Shown: positions 53,753-62,449 of the stretch, one piece after another
Layout: every line of letters starts with the position of its first letter
Numbering within the stretch: position 1 is the stretch's first letter
Assembly: GCA_016713675.1 (NCBI GenBank)
Contig: JADJOS010000001.1
Coordinates: forward strand, 1,240,001-1,304,000
Direction of reading: 5' to 3'
Origin: Acidobacteriota bacterium
GTDB lineage: Bacteria; Acidobacteriota; Blastocatellia; Pyrinomonadales; Pyrinomonadaceae
DNA: 64,000 nt
Notes under the pieces: model-generated
Databases searched by the model: none
Seen by the model: the letters and a program-made list of their open reading frames with translations, nothing else
Told to the model about the DNA's origin: nothing
Made by a program: the position numbers and the translations under genes

Positions 53753-56700
53753 TGCCACGACCTATATGGACACGCTTGGGCGTACCGTCAAAACGGTCGC
53801 AAAGGACTCGCAGGGCGATGTTATCGTTAAGACGAAATACGATTCGCTCGGGCGTGTCCAGATGGTATCGAACCCTTATCGACAGGGCGAAACGGAACTG
53901 TGGAGCTTGATCGAATACGATTCGGCCGGTCGCACCAAACAATCGCGGGAACCGGTCGCAGGCCAAAACCCATCTAGCCCTACAGGAAACATACTTGGCA
54001 CCACGACATACGACATTTCGACCGCTCCGGGATATATCGGCACTGTCGTAATGACGACTGACGCCGCCCTTAAGAAATCGCGTTCGATCACAAACGCCCT
54101 CGGCCAGCTGATCGTTGTCGAGGAACCTGACCATACCGGCAACCTCCCCGCGTTGCCCCAACCAACACCCGTGCCCACGCCATCACCAAATCCCTCACCA
54201 TATCCTTCGCCAACGCCGCACGGGCAGTGTATCTCTCCCGTATGCCCCGAAAACTTCTCCGGCGGCGAGTATCCATCATACGCAACCTTTTACGATTACA
54301 ATGCCCAAGGCAAAATGGTAAAGGTCACGCAGGGCGTCCAATCCCGGTATTTCAAATACGATTCGTTAGGAAGGCTCATCCGTGTCCGTCAGCCCGAGCA
54401 GGAGATCAATGCTACTCTTGATCTGGCCGACCCCTACAACACATCTGGCCAGTGGACCGCCGGATTTGCGTACGACACGCTTGGCAATGTTGTCCGAGCC
54501 ACTGACGCCAACGGCGTAAACATCATCAATGAATATGACAAGGCTGGTCGCGTCATCCGCCGCTGCTACACCAAACCGACCATAAATACGTCTGCGACGA
54601 ATTGTGCAAGCGTCGCGGGCAACGACCTCAGCACCGACACGCCGTCGGTCAGTTACTTCTACGACGGCATCGACCACGTACCGCAGCAAACACCGTATAA
54701 TTTCGCAAAGGGGAAACTGACTAAGGTCACCTCGTCCGTCTCGGAGACGCGAAATGAGTTGTTCGACAACTTTGGCCGCGTCACCCGATCGTCTCAGACC
54801 ACCGACGGAAATACTTACACCTCAAAATATACCTACAACTTCGCTGGAGCCTTGATAGAGGAAGAATACCCAAGCGGTAGAAAGGTTAAGAATGAATTCG
54901 AGGCCGATGGCGATCTTGCGAGCGTCACGAGTCGAAAGACGGCGAATGGTGTTTACACGCCGTATGTTTCCAACTTCTCTTACACGGCCTCGGGCGGGAT
55001 CAGTCAGATGAAGCTCGGAAATGGGCGTTGGGAGACCGCGAAATTCAATACGCGGATGCAGGTGACGGAACTTGGGCTTGGAACGAACGTCGCCGACGCG
55101 AATCTTTGGAAGACGAACTACGAATACGGCGAACTGGATTCGAATGGTACTACGGACCCTGCCAAGAACACCGGAAACATCGCGAAGCAGATACTAACAG
55201 TGCCGGGCACGAATTTCATTCAGGCTTACAAATACGACTCGCTGTATCGCATTACCGAGGCCAAAGAGACGACCGGTACGAACACAACCCCTAACTGGAT
55301 TCAGAATTGGGGCTATGACCGCTATGGCAATCGAACCGGTTTTTCACAGAATATTGCCGGGAATACGGCGGCTTCGAACCCCGCGATCGATCAGAATACC
55401 AACCGATTTACTAATCTCACCGATTTCGCCTATGACAAGAATGGGAACATCACGCGAGATCTTTCGCCGAACAGTCAGTTGCGCACGTTTGTATTCAACG
55501 GAGACAACAAGCAGACAGAGGTAAAGGACGCAACCGGAACGACTGTTGGGCAATACTACTATGACGGCGAAGGCAAGAGGGTAAAGAAATATATTCTGTC
55601 GACGGGTGAAACGACGATATTTGTTTACTCGTCAGGGAAGCTGGTTGCGGAGTATTCGACGGTTGTCGCCCCTGCCTCGGTTTCGAAGGTTGCCTACACG
55701 ACAACCGATCATTTGGGAAGCCCGCGTGTTATAACGGACGCTTTGGGTCAGGTCTCTTCGCGGCGTGATTTTATGCCGTTTGGCGAAGACCTGAACGTCG
55801 GCGTCGGCAATCGCACCGGCGACGCGGGCCTCAAGTACTCGATGCCCGGCGACAACGTGCGCCAAAAATTCACCGGCTACCAAAAAGACGACGAAACCCA
55901 ACTAGACTTCGCCGAAGCAAGAATGTACGAAAACCGCTACGGCCGCTTCACCGCCGTAGATCCGCTGCTGGCGTCCGGCAAATCAGCGAATCCGCAGACC
56001 TTTAATCGGTTTATCTACGTAGGCAATAATCCGATTGCGATTACGGATCCGTCCGGCCTTGAATGGGGGCGAAAGCGGAATACCAGTGAGGGGGCAAAAT
56101 TTGATTATTATTACCAATGGTTTGAAGGCAAACCAGGTGAAGGGTGGGAAGCAGTAGATTTCGGAGGCTTTGGCAACAACTATCTCCAAATCAATGGTAT
56201 GTACGAAGGGGATAACCATATCGGCACGGTGTACCTAAATCGATTTTCGGGTGGCTACCTAACGCAAGCACAATACGGCGGACGCATGGCTTTTGCGATG
56301 TTTACTCAAAATGCTTTCGGACATGCCAACGACTTCATGCTCGGGCACGGTAAGGGCCTCTACAATTTTGCTGCGGGAACACTCAATTCACCGGTTACAA
56401 TGCCAATATTGCCATTCGCGACTCCATTTGCAGATACAAGCATTGGGGGTATATTTGGAATCAAGCCACCAGTTCCTACCTTGGAGTATTATGGAGCTTT
56501 GCAGAATGGTCTTGGTTACGGGACTCAGGGCACGCTTACGATCGCGTCCCTTGTACGAGGCGTTACAGGTTTGCGTGCCGGATCATCGGCTAACCTACCT
56601 ACTTTGGTGATCGACCACAAGAAATACCCACAGTTGGCTGAAAACATTTGGCACGCTCAACAGGCTGGCCATTCTCGGATTCTTACTTGGGGTGGAAATT

Positions 56701-56930
56701 CGAGCATAAATCGGTCAGCTGCAACAAAAGGAATTCCGGAAGGAATCCTGTCCGTAGACGAATACCCTTTTGCGGGTACTTTGGAAGGTGGCAAAGGAGC
56801 GTGGCTTGGACATATTGCGGGTCTTCAGAATTCAGCTCAAGGCGGACTGATTACGCAATTCCGGCTTGCGAACAACATTAAAGCCGGAGATAGATTCAAC
56901 GTTTGTGTTATAAATTTCAATGGTTGCTAA
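53724..56930 (+). CDS. Rhs/YD-repeat protein, C-terminal part with NucA/NucB nuclease toxin tip
   Basis: Continuation after the frameshift; the first ATG in frame is 53766. Residues below count from that ATG. YD repeats (YDSLGRVQMVSNPYRQGE, YDKAGRVIRRC, YDRYGNRTGFSQNIAGN) run to about 680. The Rhs core hyperconserved segment is FAEARMYENRYGRFTAVDPL ... FIYVGNNPIAITDPSGLEWG (about 715-770), which marks the border to the variable tip. After a 170-residue linker the tip (944-1054) is a NucA/NucB-type nuclease domain: YPQLAENIWHAQQAGH, GIPEGILSVDEYPFAGTLEGGKGA, ending AGDRFNVCVINFNGC. The DEYP...EGG motif is the family active-site region. Proposed role: contact-dependent or secreted DNase toxin. 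Its likely immunity gene follows. Confidence 0.9.
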   Translation, partial: KQIDSTNWYDATTYMDTLGRTVKTVAKDSQGDVIVKTKYDSLGRVQMVSNPYRQGETELWSLIEYDSAGRTKQSREPVAGQNPSSPTGNILGTTTYDISTAPGYIGTVVMTTDAALKKSRSITNALGQLIVVEEPDHTGNLPALPQPTPVPTPSPNPSPYPSPTPHGQCISPVCPENFSGGEYPSYATFYDYNAQGKMVKVTQGVQSRYFKYDSLGRLIRVRQPEQEINATLDLADPYNTSGQWTAGFAYDTLGNVVRATDANGVNIINEYDKAGRVIRRCYTKPTINTSATNCASVAGNDLSTDTPSVSYFYDGIDHVPQQTPYNFAKGKLTKVTSSVSETRNELFDNFGRVTRSSQTTDGNTYTSKYTYNFAGALIEEEYPSGRKVKNEFEADGDLASVTSRKTANGVYTPYVSNFSYTASGGISQMKLGNGRWETAKFNTRMQVTELGLGTNVADANLWKTNYEYGELDSNGTTDPAKNTGNIAKQILTVPGTNFIQAYKYDSLYRITEAKETTGTNTTPNWIQNWGYDRYGNRTGFSQNIAGNTAASNPAIDQNTNRFTNLTDFAYDKNGNITRDLSPNSQLRTFVFNGDNKQTEVKDATGTTVGQYYYDGEGKRVKKYILSTGETTIFVYSSGKLVAEYSTVVAPASVSKVAYTTTDHLGSPRVITDALGQVSSRRDFMPFGEDLNVGVGNRTGDAGLKYSMPGDNVRQKFTGYQKDDETQLDFAEARMYENRYGRFTAVDPLLASGKSANPQTFNRFIYVGNNPIAITDPSGLEWGRKRNTSEGAKFDYYYQWFEGKPGEGWEAVDFGGFGNNYLQINGMYEGDNHIGTVYLNRFSGGYLTQAQYGGRMAFAMFTQNAFGHANDFMLGHGKGLYNFAAGTLNSPVTMPILPFATPFADTSIGGIFGIKPPVPTLEYYGALQNGLGYGTQGTLTIASLVRGVTGLRAGSSANLPTLVIDHKKYPQLAENIWHAQQAGHSRILTWGGNSSINRSAATKGIPEGILSVDEYPFAGTLEGGKGAWLGHIAGLQNSAQGGLITQFRLANNIKAGDRFNVCVINFNGC

Positions 56931-56950
56931 ACCTAGTGGAGGTGAATTAA

Positions 56951-57433
56951 TTGTTGATATCTAGTTTCCAAATATACTTTTCGTACAGTCAGTTCGTAAT
57001 CTTTGATGAAGCGTCGAAAAACGTCGGTCTGGATTGGAGTGATAGACATTTTAGTCAAGGCTTCGCAAGAACCGACTCAGCGGTGAGTTTCCGGACTTTA
57101 TTTCAATTCGGCTCGGCAGATGTCAAGATTTTCTATGCTGTCTTCAAACGCCAAGGCGACGAAGAAAGAGTGATATCCGTTCCGTTCCATTCTATGTCAG
57201 AGCATGCTTGTCTCTTCGCACCTGAAGAAGATGAGCCTTTAAGGTTTGATATTGAGCCTGGCGATTACTTGTTAACGTCGGCCCAGGTCCCGTGTGGCGA
57301 TGAGGAATCGCTGTTGATACGTTTGTATTTTGAAAAGGTTTATCTACCGGCTAAGAAAAGTGCAATAGTCGTGAAAGACGTACAGCTAACCCCTCAGTAT
57401 CCATTATTAGAGACAGCAAGGGTGGCTGAATAG
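56951..57433 (+). CDS. ComJ/Nin-like nuclease inhibitor, likely immunity protein
   Basis: A 160-residue cytoplasmic protein starting at a TTG (56951, or the next TTG 56954) with a strong GGAGGTGA 5-13 bases upstream. The pattern YFSYSQFVIFDE, GLDWSDRHFSQGFARTDSAV, VISVPFHS and EPLRFDIEPGDYLLTSAQVPC matches the Bacillus ComJ (Nin) family, the inhibitor of the competence nuclease NucA: that protein has the same SYHQFTVF, MDWTD, TVPFH and SFDLPKGDYQLT elements in the same order. Lying 20 bases after a NucA/NucB-tipped Rhs gene, it is best read as the cognate immunity protein. The extra 30 C-terminal residues are not in Bacillus ComJ. No signal peptide. Confidence 0.83.
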   Translation: MLISSFQIYFSYSQFVIFDEASKNVGLDWSDRHFSQGFARTDSAVSFRTLFQFGSADVKIFYAVFKRQGDEERVISVPFHSMSEHACLFAPEEDEPLRFDIEPGDYLLTSAQVPCGDEESLLIRLYFEKVYLPAKKSAIVVKDVQLTPQYPLLETARVAE

Positions 57434-57540
57434 AGAGGTATTCAGCTAACTGGTCGGAAGTTCGATAACTTAGTTTGAGAACGCTACCCTGTGGGATCAT
57501 GCCTTCAGCGACGGTTGTGACTTATCGACGGTCAGTCTAA

Positions 57541-57792
57541 AAAATAGAGGCAGATACTTTAAATTATGACCACTGGGTTAGAAGATTACGATTTCTAGAG
57601 AAAGAAATTGAGAAATGGGAAGATCAACAGCAGAGAAAAGAAGCTGACGTATTTGTGAAAGTTTATTCGGTTCATGCGCTAAAACAAGACTGGAACATTA
57701 TCAGCTTCGATGATCTAGAAAGGTCTTACGGTGGAGCTGAAGTGGCTAAAAAGCTAGTCGGCATCCTGAATGGCTATTCATACGATACCTGA
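57541..57792 (+). pseudogene. Start-less ORF, remnant of a downstream small gene
   Basis: An 84-codon open frame with no ATG, GTG or TTG near its beginning, coding EIEKWEDQQQRKEADVFVKV... and ending VAKKLVGILNGYSYDT. It looks like genuine protein, but its 5' end follows a TAA at 57538 and an unrelated stretch, so it is probably truncated. It could be the end of an immunity gene left from an earlier tip. No family recognised. Confidence 0.4.
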
Positions 57793-57806
57793 TTGCAGAC
57801 TTTCCA

Positions 57807-58469
57807 ATGATAGATTTTTTTCGGAACATCTTTCCATCGAGACTCGATAATCGGTCATGCCATTTCTTGATCATCTGCCTGGCCAAAATGCCTCAGGAGA
57901 CCTATGGCCTTTACAAGGAACAATTGGAGGCAGGGATTGTGAGGTTTATTGGTAATTCGGAGGTTGACCATCCGGCTTTTAAGAATTACGTAAATTTCAC
58001 TTACAATCCAAAAGTTTCCGTTAGGTTTCAGAATATGAATGAGCGGTTCTGGCGAGTAACTGGAATCAAGGTCAAAGATCAAAAGCGTTTAGAAGATGCC
58101 GTGGTTTCGATCTTCTTCAGCTACGGTCTTATCTGTGGATATTCATATGACACGAATAGAGAATTTAGTCCAGATGCCGCAACGATCGATGTGTCATCTG
58201 TTACTCGGGAATTTCTCGATTCGCCCGATACCGTGGTAAGAACTCTTCTGTCCGATGACGATCAACGGCTCATTAATTGGTCAGATGTCTTCGAGGTCGA
58301 GGTGAATGGAAAAGAATTCTTTCACCTGCGAGATATAGGTGACGGTGACTTTATCGGAATTGATGGGGATGGGCTGATCTATGAAATCCACCACGACCCG
58401 TTAGAGGTCATCGGCGTTGAAGGAAATCTCGGCGAGGTTTTTGCACGGTTTTCCGAACGCATGAATTAG
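57807..58469 (+). CDS. Unknown protein in the Rhs tail region, candidate orphan immunity
   Basis: A 220-residue protein without signal peptide or membrane segment. I do not recognise it. Its region, like the preceding two ORFs, is visibly more A+T-rich than the chromosome around it, which is common for horizontally exchanged Rhs tips and immunities. The C-terminal part has GDGDFIGIDGDGLIYEIHHDPLEV, which in layout recalls SMI1/KNR4-type immunity proteins; this similarity is weak. Fifteen bases separate it from the remnant ORF. Confidence 0.6.
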   Translation: MIDFFRNIFPSRLDNRSCHFLIICLAKMPQETYGLYKEQLEAGIVRFIGNSEVDHPAFKNYVNFTYNPKVSVRFQNMNERFWRVTGIKVKDQKRLEDAVVSIFFSYGLICGYSYDTNREFSPDAATIDVSSVTREFLDSPDTVVRTLLSDDDQRLINWSDVFEVEVNGKEFFHLRDIGDGDFIGIDGDGLIYEIHHDPLEVIGVEGNLGEVFARFSERMN

Positions 58470-58562
58470 AATGCACCGTTTCCAACCGTTCACATTTGCG
58501 GAAATCTAGACGACGAGGCATAGCCATCGCCGCTCTGCCATATGGCGAAGCCGGGGCGAAGG

Positions 58563-58625
58563 GAGAATTGAGGGTTGAGAATTGAAAATTGGAGCGACGG
58601 TAAGCAGTTAGCAGTAATCAGAAAG
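58563..58625 (+). repeat. Degenerate 7-base tandem repeat
   Basis: Nine heptamers in register: GAGAATT, GAGGGTT, GAGAATT, GAAAATT, GGAGCGA, CGGTAAG, CAGTTAG, CAGTAAT, CAGAAAG. Two unit types follow one another, as in the ffh-rpsP and rimM-trmD spacers. Here the block is not within an operon. Confidence 0.7.
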
Positions 58626-58744
58626 AAGAAAGGCACAGAGCTGTACAGCTTTACGCCTTTTGACTCTTAAGCCGGAAAATACGCCGCTACTTTCTGACGT
58701 TGGAAGATACGCCCTTACTGCCGTGCGGGCTTCTGCCTCGGAGC

Positions 58745-58912
58745 CTAACCGACGAATATTTTGTCGTCTACGTAAACGCGGTCGATCTGTTTGGGGGCGG
58801 AGGCGAAGAGGACCTCGAGGCCTTTTTTGACGCCGGCCATGACGGCGGCGATCTCGCGGGCCGGGACGACGATCTTGTTTCTAATTGTTACCGGCCAGAT
58901 CCAGGATTTCGT
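58745..58912 (-). pseudogene. C-terminal gene remnant
   Basis: Reading 5' to 3' on the minus strand, a frame open from a TGA at 58913-58915 encodes KIVVPAREIAAVMAGVKKG, then LEVLFASAPKQIDRVYVDDK, IFVG and a TAG at 58745. Codon use is that of a real, G+C-rich gene. It starts right after the stop of the minus-strand secreted gene (58919) with no start codon, so it looks like the tail of a lost gene. Family not recognised. Confidence 0.35.
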
Positions 58913-58918
58913 TCAATT

Positions 58919-59983
58919 TTATTTTTGGGCGGCACATGGGGTGGGCAGGTCTTTGCGGAGGGCGATGATCGAGCCGCCGTATCGTTTTGCTGTTTGATCG
59001 TAGACCTGCAGGACCGTCGCGGTGCCGTATTGGCATTTGGCTCCAGACTGATACTGAAAAACACCCGTTACCGACCGATACTGCCGCTGGCTGGTCGGTT
59101 GGTCGCTGTACTCGAGCCAATTGTCGCCGGCAAAATACACCCTTGTCGCAGCGATCTTCTCAAGTGCGAGGCGTTCGCTGATCGCAATGAGCAGTTCGCT
59201 ATCGTCGAACGAGCCTGCGATCGGCAGTTTGGTCTCGTCGAGGGTATCGCGAAGTGCCATTGACTCGAACGTCTTGACCATCTTCGGGTACTTTGTAAAT
59301 CCGCGAGTGAAGTCGCAAACGAAAGCGGCCTTGGCGAGATAATCGGTAAATCCGCGTGGAATCGCGACGGAATTGGTGATCCTGAGTTCGTTGCTCCAAC
59401 GGCCCGGCTTGCTTGCGGCGACATTCTTGATGAATATCGCGAGGGCCTTGTTGGCGCCGGCCTTTCCGGGAGACAGGCTCATCTTTAGTTCGGTCAGGCC
59501 GAGCTCTTCTTTCTTGAATTCCAGTATCGAATGGCTCTTTGCCATCACGTCGCCCTCGGGGCCGTATTCGACGAACAACAAAAAGCGTTCGCCCATTTCA
59601 CCCTGCAGCCGATAGACATATTGCTCGAGTTTGCCGTTGAACTTAACATAGAGCCACAGATCGTCGCCATCCGTTATCTCTTTTGTAATGTTAGATTTAG
59701 CCTCGGCAAAGGTCTTATATTCGAGCTTGGTCAGGGCCATCTGAACGTCGACGTTCATCACCGCCTTTTTTGGTTCGACGGCCTCTTTGTTCGAGCCCGG
59801 ATCGGCAGCCCTGAGTTCGGCCTCGGTGCGTTCGACCTGTTCGGTCTTTTCACGCACCTTTTCATCGAGCGTTTTCCCCTGTGCCTGACGGATCTGAGCC
59901 TGCGACGCGGACGCCAACGCAAACAAAATAATGGATAAGAGAGCGAGTTTTTTCACAATAATTACTACACGAACCATAGGCAC
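58919..59983 (-). CDS. Secreted protein of unknown function
   Basis: A 354-residue exported protein with signal peptide to about residue 29 (ALASASQAQ), then a charged coiled-coil-like stretch (KVREKTEQVERTEAELRA) and a mixed alpha/beta body. No known domain recognised. The aromatic Y/W content (for example WLEYSDQPTSQRQYRSVTGVF) suggests a compact beta domain near the C-terminus. Single gene. Confidence 0.65.
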   Translation of the reverse strand: MPMVRVVIIVKKLALLSIILFALASASQAQIRQAQGKTLDEKVREKTEQVERTEAELRAADPGSNKEAVEPKKAVMNVDVQMALTKLEYKTFAEAKSNITKEITDGDDLWLYVKFNGKLEQYVYRLQGEMGERFLLFVEYGPEGDVMAKSHSILEFKKEELGLTELKMSLSPGKAGANKALAIFIKNVAASKPGRWSNELRITNSVAIPRGFTDYLAKAAFVCDFTRGFTKYPKMVKTFESMALRDTLDETKLPIAGSFDDSELLIAISERLALEKIAATRVYFAGDNWLEYSDQPTSQRQYRSVTGVFQYQSGAKCQYGTATVLQVYDQTAKRYGGSIIALRKDLPTPCAAQK

Positions 59984-60060
59984 AAAAGTTTCGGTACGTT
60001 TTGGTTTTGATGCACGGGCTCCGAAATAGATGTCAAGAATATGGTTACTCGTAATTTGTC

Positions 60061-61837
60061 CTATATCGCGTCCACAATTCCGTTAAGCGTAGCCGAAGGC
60101 CGCATTGCGGCGTAGGCTTTTTCCGTGTTTGGATGATAATAGCCGCCGACGTCCTGCGGTTTTCTCTGGGCGCCGATCAGTTCTTCGTTGATCTTGGCTT
60201 CGTTTTCCTGCATTGCACGGGCCACGGGAGCGAATTTCGCGGCGATCTCGGCATCGACGGTCTGAGCGGCTAGTGCCTCGGCCCAGTACATCGCTAGATG
60301 GAAATGCGAGCCGCGGTTATCGATCTGCCCGACCTTTCTTGCCGGAGACTTGTCGGTGTCTAAAAACTTCGCATTTGCCGCGTCAAGAGCATCGGCCAGT
60401 ATCTGGGCTTTTTTGTTATTTTGGGTTTGAGCTAAATGCTCAAAGCTCGCCTGCAAGGCAAGAAATTCACCAAGCGAATCCCAACGCAGATAGCCTTCTT
60501 TCAGGAATTGTTCTACATGTTTCGGAGCACTGCCGCCGGCTCCGGTCTCGAACAAACCGCCGCCATTCATGAGCGGAACGATCGAGAGCATTTTTGCCGA
60601 CGTCCCGAGCTCGAGGATCGGGAACATGTCGGTCAGATAATCGCGCAAAACATTGCCCGAAACTGAGATCGTGTCCTTGCCTTCTCTCGCACGTTTCAGC
60701 GTCTCAAGTACCGCGTCTTTGACGTCCATGATCTTGATATCAAGGCCGGTCAGGTCGTGATCTTTCAGGTATCGTTCAACTTTCTTGATGATCTGCGCGT
60801 CGTGTGCGCGGTCGCTATCGAGCCAGAAGATAGCAGGCGTTTCCGAGAGTCTTGCTCGGTTTACAGCAAGTTTTACCCAATCGCGGATCGGTGCGTCTTT
60901 GGCCTGACACATCCGAAAAATATCGCCGTTTCCGACACTCTGCTCGAGCAGAACACTGCCATTTTCGTCCTCGACCTTGACCGTGCCTTCGCCCGAGATC
61001 TGGAAGGTCTTGTCGTGCGAACCGTATTCCTCAGCCTTTTGCGCCATCAGGCCGACGTTAGGAACCGAACCGAAAGTCCGCGGGTCGATCGCTCCGTTCT
61101 GCTTCATGTCGTCGATTATCGCAGCGTAAAAACCAGCGTAGGTTCGGTCGGGGATCATGCAGACGGTGTCTTGTTCATTGCCGTCCTTGTCCCACATCTT
61201 GCCGCCGCCTCGGACTAGCGAAGCCATCGATGCATCGACGATCACGTCCGAGGAAACGTGAAAATTAGTGATGCCTTTGTCCGAATTGACCATCGCAAGT
61301 CGGGGGCCATTCTCGATCGTCTTTTCGATGTCGGCCTTGATATCGGCTTCGCGCGGATGGCCGGCGATCTTTTCGAAAAGCGTTGCCAGGCCGTAATTCG
61401 GATTGACGTCCAATTCGATGAACACGTCCTTGTATTTTTCAAAAACGTCTTTGAAATAGGTCTCGACGATCGCCCCGAAAATGATCGGGTCCGAGATCTT
61501 CATCATCGTCGCTTTTAGGTGTGCGGAAAGAAGAACGTCTTTTGCTTTGGCTTCGTTGATCGCCTCGCCGACATACGATCGCAGGGCGGACAGGTCCATT
61601 ACGGACGAATCGATCACTTCGCCTGCCTTCAGCGGCGAGAGGTCTTTCAGCACCTTCTGAGAACCGTCATTTCCGTAGAAAACGATGCGGAATTGGCCTT
61701 CACTTTCAACTGTGGTCGAATTTTCTGTTCCGTAAAAGTCTCCGCCGTTCATGTGTGCTACCGAAGTTTTCGAATCCGAAGCCCAAACGCCCATTCTATG
61801 GGGATTTGCCTTCGCATAATTCTTGACCGCTTTCGGC
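60061..61837 (-). CDS. icd: Monomeric NADP isocitrate dehydrogenase, C-terminal part (frame interrupted)
   Basis: About 590 residues of the monomeric IDH family (total about 740), a TCA-cycle enzyme. Homology continues through the frame from KAVKNYAKANPHRMGVWASDSKTSVAHM; the first ATG in this frame is at 61794. Catalytic and substrate residues are in KDVLLSAHLKATMMKISDPI, the SSDVIVDASMASLVRGGGKM segment, and DNRGSHFHLAMYWAEALAAQ. The C-terminus is complete. One base is missing relative to the N-terminal part at about 61836. Confidence 0.92.
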
Positions 61838-62278
61838 CCGGCGGTCAGAATTTCCTTCTCGAAGCACAGGATTTACGGCGCTTCCCAACACTTTTGCGTA
61901 CTTTTTGTTGATGGCCGCTTCTTCGTCGGTTTTGGGTTCGACGGGATAGTTCGGAACCGCGTAGCCCTGTTTCTGGAGCTCGGTGATCGCCTCTTCGAGC
62001 TGCGGAACGGACGCTGATACGTTCGGCAGTTTTATGATGTTAGCTTCAGGTTTCCCCGCAAGTTCGCCTAACGCTGCGAGGGCGTCAGGGACCTTTTGCT
62101 CGTCGGTCAGGTATTCAGGAAAGTTGGCCAAAATTCTGCCTGAGAGCGAGATATCGGGGATCTCGATATCGATATCCGCGGATCGCGTAAATGCCTTGAC
62201 GATCGGTAAAAAAGAAAACGTCGCCAGCATCGGCGCTTCGTCGGTCAATGTGTAATAGATCTTTGATTTTTCTGTCAT
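61796..62278 (-). CDS. icd: Monomeric NADP isocitrate dehydrogenase, N-terminal part
   Basis: The first 147 residues of the same protein: KIYYTLTDEAPMLATFSFLPIVKAFTRSADIDI through KKYAKVLGSAVNPVLREGNSDRRA, after which the frame changes and the read-through ESGQELCEGKSP is not homologous. The expected continuation KAVKNYAKANPHRMGVW lies in the next frame. A one-base deletion (GGGCCCG-type tract read as GGGCCG) at about 61836-61839 explains it. Joined, the protein has normal family length. Confidence 0.9.
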   Translation of the reverse strand: MTEKSKIYYTLTDEAPMLATFSFLPIVKAFTRSADIDIEIPDISLSGRILANFPEYLTDEQKVPDALAALGELAGKPEANIIKLPNVSASVPQLEEAITELQKQGYAVPNYPVEPKTDEEAAINKKYAKVLGSAVNPVLREGNSDRRAESGQELCEGKSP

Positions 62279-62449
62279 TATTTTGCTGCTAATATTCAGG
62301 TTAATATGGTTCTAGTTTAATTTGCTTTGAGTAAAAGGTAAATCTGGCTTTAAAATATTGCTTTGAGCGAGTCGTCGAAGCTGTCTTGTGAAACCAGTTC
62401 GCTGTTTTACATTTTCGAATGCAGAAGCGCTTTCTGATTTTTTCGTGAA

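Larger units (their letters stand above)
58470..58918. other. Intergenic region downstream of the Rhs island
   Basis: No intact gene. Contains the period-7 repeat at 58563-58625 and, on the minus strand, a 55-codon open remnant (58745-58912). Confidence 0.5.

Noticed and set aside
58700..59263. Forward 187-codon frame
   Set aside because: Opposite strand carries a secreted gene and a coding-like remnant; this frame has no start signals and an improbable composition.
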